A stretch of 64,000 nucleotides of DNA from Druceiella hillmani. Its lineage: Eukaryota; Arthropoda; Insecta; Lepidoptera; Hepialidae. The stretch covers positions 17,983,001-18,047,000 of the forward strand of contig JAYKKI010000037.1 of the NCBI GenBank assembly GCA_039881145.1, read 5' to 3'. How positions within the stretch are numbered: position 1 is the stretch's first letter; every line of letters begins with the position of its first letter. Shown piece after piece: positions 62,677 to 64,000 of the stretch. Below the pieces are notes generated by a model. That model saw only the letters and a program-made list of their open reading frames with translations, searched no databases and was not told the origin of the DNA. The position numbers and the translations under genes are program-made.

Positions 62677-62808
62677 GTAGAAATTCATTATTCACAATTA
62701 AATTAAACTAGTGATGTAGTAATATTTCTACTTTCTTTAAAGTCTTTAACACGACCTAGGTTTCGTTGTATTACAACATCTTCAGGTGGACTATTAGCAA
62801 AGATATGC
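62677..62808 (-). repeat. Hammerhead-family PLE-like repeat, copy D (most complete)
   Basis: Minus orientation. From 62808 down it has TTTGCTAATAG, TCCAC, the hammerhead-like core, then TTAAAGACTTTAAAG, AAAGTAGAAATATTACT, ACATCACTAGTTT and TTGTGAATAATGAATTTCTAC, ending at 62677. The body matches copies A-C; only this copy keeps all parts of the putative ribozyme. It lies about 70-80 bp from the transposase-like relic to its right. Confidence 0.85.
62749..62791 (-). ncRNA. Putative type I hammerhead ribozyme of a Penelope-like element
   Basis: Read on the minus strand: CCAC (5' strand of stem I), CUGAAGA (62785 down to 62779; the C-U-G-A-N-G-A core with A at the variable position), one extra U, stem II GUUGU closed by loop AAU and ACAAC, then GAAA, a short stem III CC closed by UA and GG, then UC with cleavage predicted between 62753 and 62752, then GUG (3' strand of stem I). 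Very short stem III hammerheads in PLE terminal repeats are established knowledge, and a PLE frame lies 14 kb away. Reservations: the unpaired U between core and stem II departs from the strict consensus, and stem I is only 3 bp in this copy (GUGG in copies A and C would give 4). Activity is not shown. Confidence 0.6.
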
Positions 62809-62839
62809 AATCCTCCCTCCGCACTCCGCGCTTCGCACT

Positions 62840-63257
62840 TCTAGCCAATTACTTCCAAAGAAAAAAAAACATTATTTGAGGGCACAAACTTCACGTGAGT
62901 ATTTTGACAGTGGGAGAACTATTTCTGATTTCCATAGAGATAAGGTGAATCAGGGTAAACGAGATGGTCGTAATTATGGAAATTATATAATGTATCCACG
63001 CATATTTTTTGGCGAATTTAACTTGAATTTCTTTGTGCCAAAGAAAGACAGGTGTGACCTTTATATGGCTTATGAAAAGTCTCATCTTGTAGGCAAAACT
63101 TAAGAAAATATGTGGTGAACTTATAATAAAAAAACAATTATTAAGGAAAAAAAAGGATAAGGAAGCTCTTAAGATAATCAAAAACTTGATCGTAGCGGTA
63201 TACGACTTACAGGCTATGTTGTAGTTGCCTTGTGGCGAGGTTTTTTGTTTTAAGAGT
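62840..63257 (+). pseudogene. Decayed transposon-encoded protein fragment
   Basis: A frame open upstream of 62876 through 63103 contains RDGRNYGNYIMYPRIFFGEF and FNLNFFVPKKDRCDLYMAYE. After a frameshift, 63153-63221 reads KDKEALKIIKNLIVAVYDLQ and on to a TAG at 63222-63224, after which LPCGEVFCFKS continues until the (TA)n tract at about 63258. A segment of the type F-N-x-x-F-x-x-P-x-K-D-x-C-x-x-C, followed by a charged linker and then AVYDLQxVLxxPxG, is one I know from a transposase-like protein found in many copies in arthropod genomes; I cannot fix its superfamily. The expected second cysteine is a Y here (DLYMAY). One frameshift, one stop and the microsatellite end show that it is dead. 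Confidence 0.6.

Positions 63258-63328
<71 letters not shown>
63258..63328. repeat. (AT)n microsatellite, about 70 bp
   Basis: Uninterrupted AT dinucleotides, directly cutting off the coding-like relic to its left. Confidence 0.97.
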
Positions 63329-63331
<3 letters not shown>

Positions 63332-64000
63332 GAAAAATTTCGCTAAAAATTAATTGACAGACTGTTTTGCAAAATTTGGGAATTAAAGAATAAGAAATTA
63401 TATTGAAATAAGTATAGCAGAAATTAGGAGCAAAAAACGGATTTTGTACAAGGCAAATATGAAATTAGAGTTCACATTTATTATATACATATGCATGTAT
63501 TATGGGAAACTACTAGATTACAGGTCTTGACCTTCTTAGTAGATATATAGTTATTACGATAATACGTTTTAGTGCGCCGGTAAGCAGATTTATTTACTAA
63601 AGGTAAATAACTTAAATGCAATTTCTAATAACAAACAACGTAACTACTTCATACGCGATGGTTATATTTGGTAAACGAAATTTGTAGACTTATGTTTAAT
63701 AGTCATAATATCTTTTGTTTTCTTTTTAGTATTTTATATTATTAAACTTGTATACATAATTGAGAAATACAAATTTCACAGTTATGGAATTTTTAAGAAA
63801 TAAAAAATAAATTAACTCTTAATCACTTTTTTCAATAGAACAAAAGCAAAAAAAAAGGTTTTTCTCCAAATTTCTCATTAATTAGATGCGATGCTTAACG
63901 TAAGTAGAGCAAAATAGCTATTTAATTTTCTGAAAGTTAAAATAACTGTTTGAAGTTAAATTAATATATTGGTATTAAATAAAAAGATAGAAAGGATATA
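63329..64000. other. A+T-rich DNA, nothing recognised
   Basis: No continuation of the transposase relic is visible beyond the microsatellite. No other feature is supported. Confidence 0.5.

Overview
The window looks like A+T-rich, gene-poor eukaryotic DNA, most probably from an arthropod and most likely an insect. I found no bacterial operon, no rRNA or tRNA gene, no CRISPR array and no intact host protein-coding gene. By eye the DNA is around 70% A+T (not counted). It has long (TA)n microsatellites and many decayed interspersed repeats. Several repeat motifs are ones I associate with insect genomes, especially Lepidoptera and relatives: CCGACTTCAAAAAAGGA ends, a TTCAGCCGTTGCTGAGATTAG tail, and GCTACGAGGGTTCCGTAC. 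The order cannot be fixed from this window. Most open frames are chance or microsatellite artefacts.

Layout. 1-8 kb is mostly unique A+T-rich DNA with a DDE-transposase relic at 3.5-3.8 kb and a tandem repeat fragment at 7.8-8.2 kb. 8-20 kb is nearly featureless except for microsatellites, a G13 run and a small head-to-head pair of coding-like fragments at 16.15-16.54 kb. 20-30 kb is dense in near-perfect short inverted repeats and holds the first copy of a hammerhead-bearing repeat, here as an inverted dimer. 30.8-32.1 kb is copy 1 of a foldback-ended element with an internal ~130-bp tandem array; copy 2 lies in the opposite orientation at 53.3-54.2 kb. 37-41 kb holds two more hammerhead-family copies and a LINE-tail-like repeat whose partner is at 24 kb. 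48.0-50.2 kb is a nest of less A+T-rich relics that starts with a clear Penelope-like element (PLE) reading frame. 57-63 kb holds a compound microsatellite, a pair of related repeats in opposite orientation (58.9-59.3 and 61.3-62.3 kb), the best-preserved hammerhead-like sequence (62.75-62.79 kb, minus strand) and a transposase-like relic that runs into a (TA)n tract.

How it fits together. The PLE reading frame and the four hammerhead-type repeats probably belong to the same class of retroelement, because PLE terminal repeats are known to carry hammerhead ribozymes; no copy here is complete. The other mobile sequences are non-autonomous or decayed, so the window records past transposition, inversion and short-patch duplication rather than present gene function.
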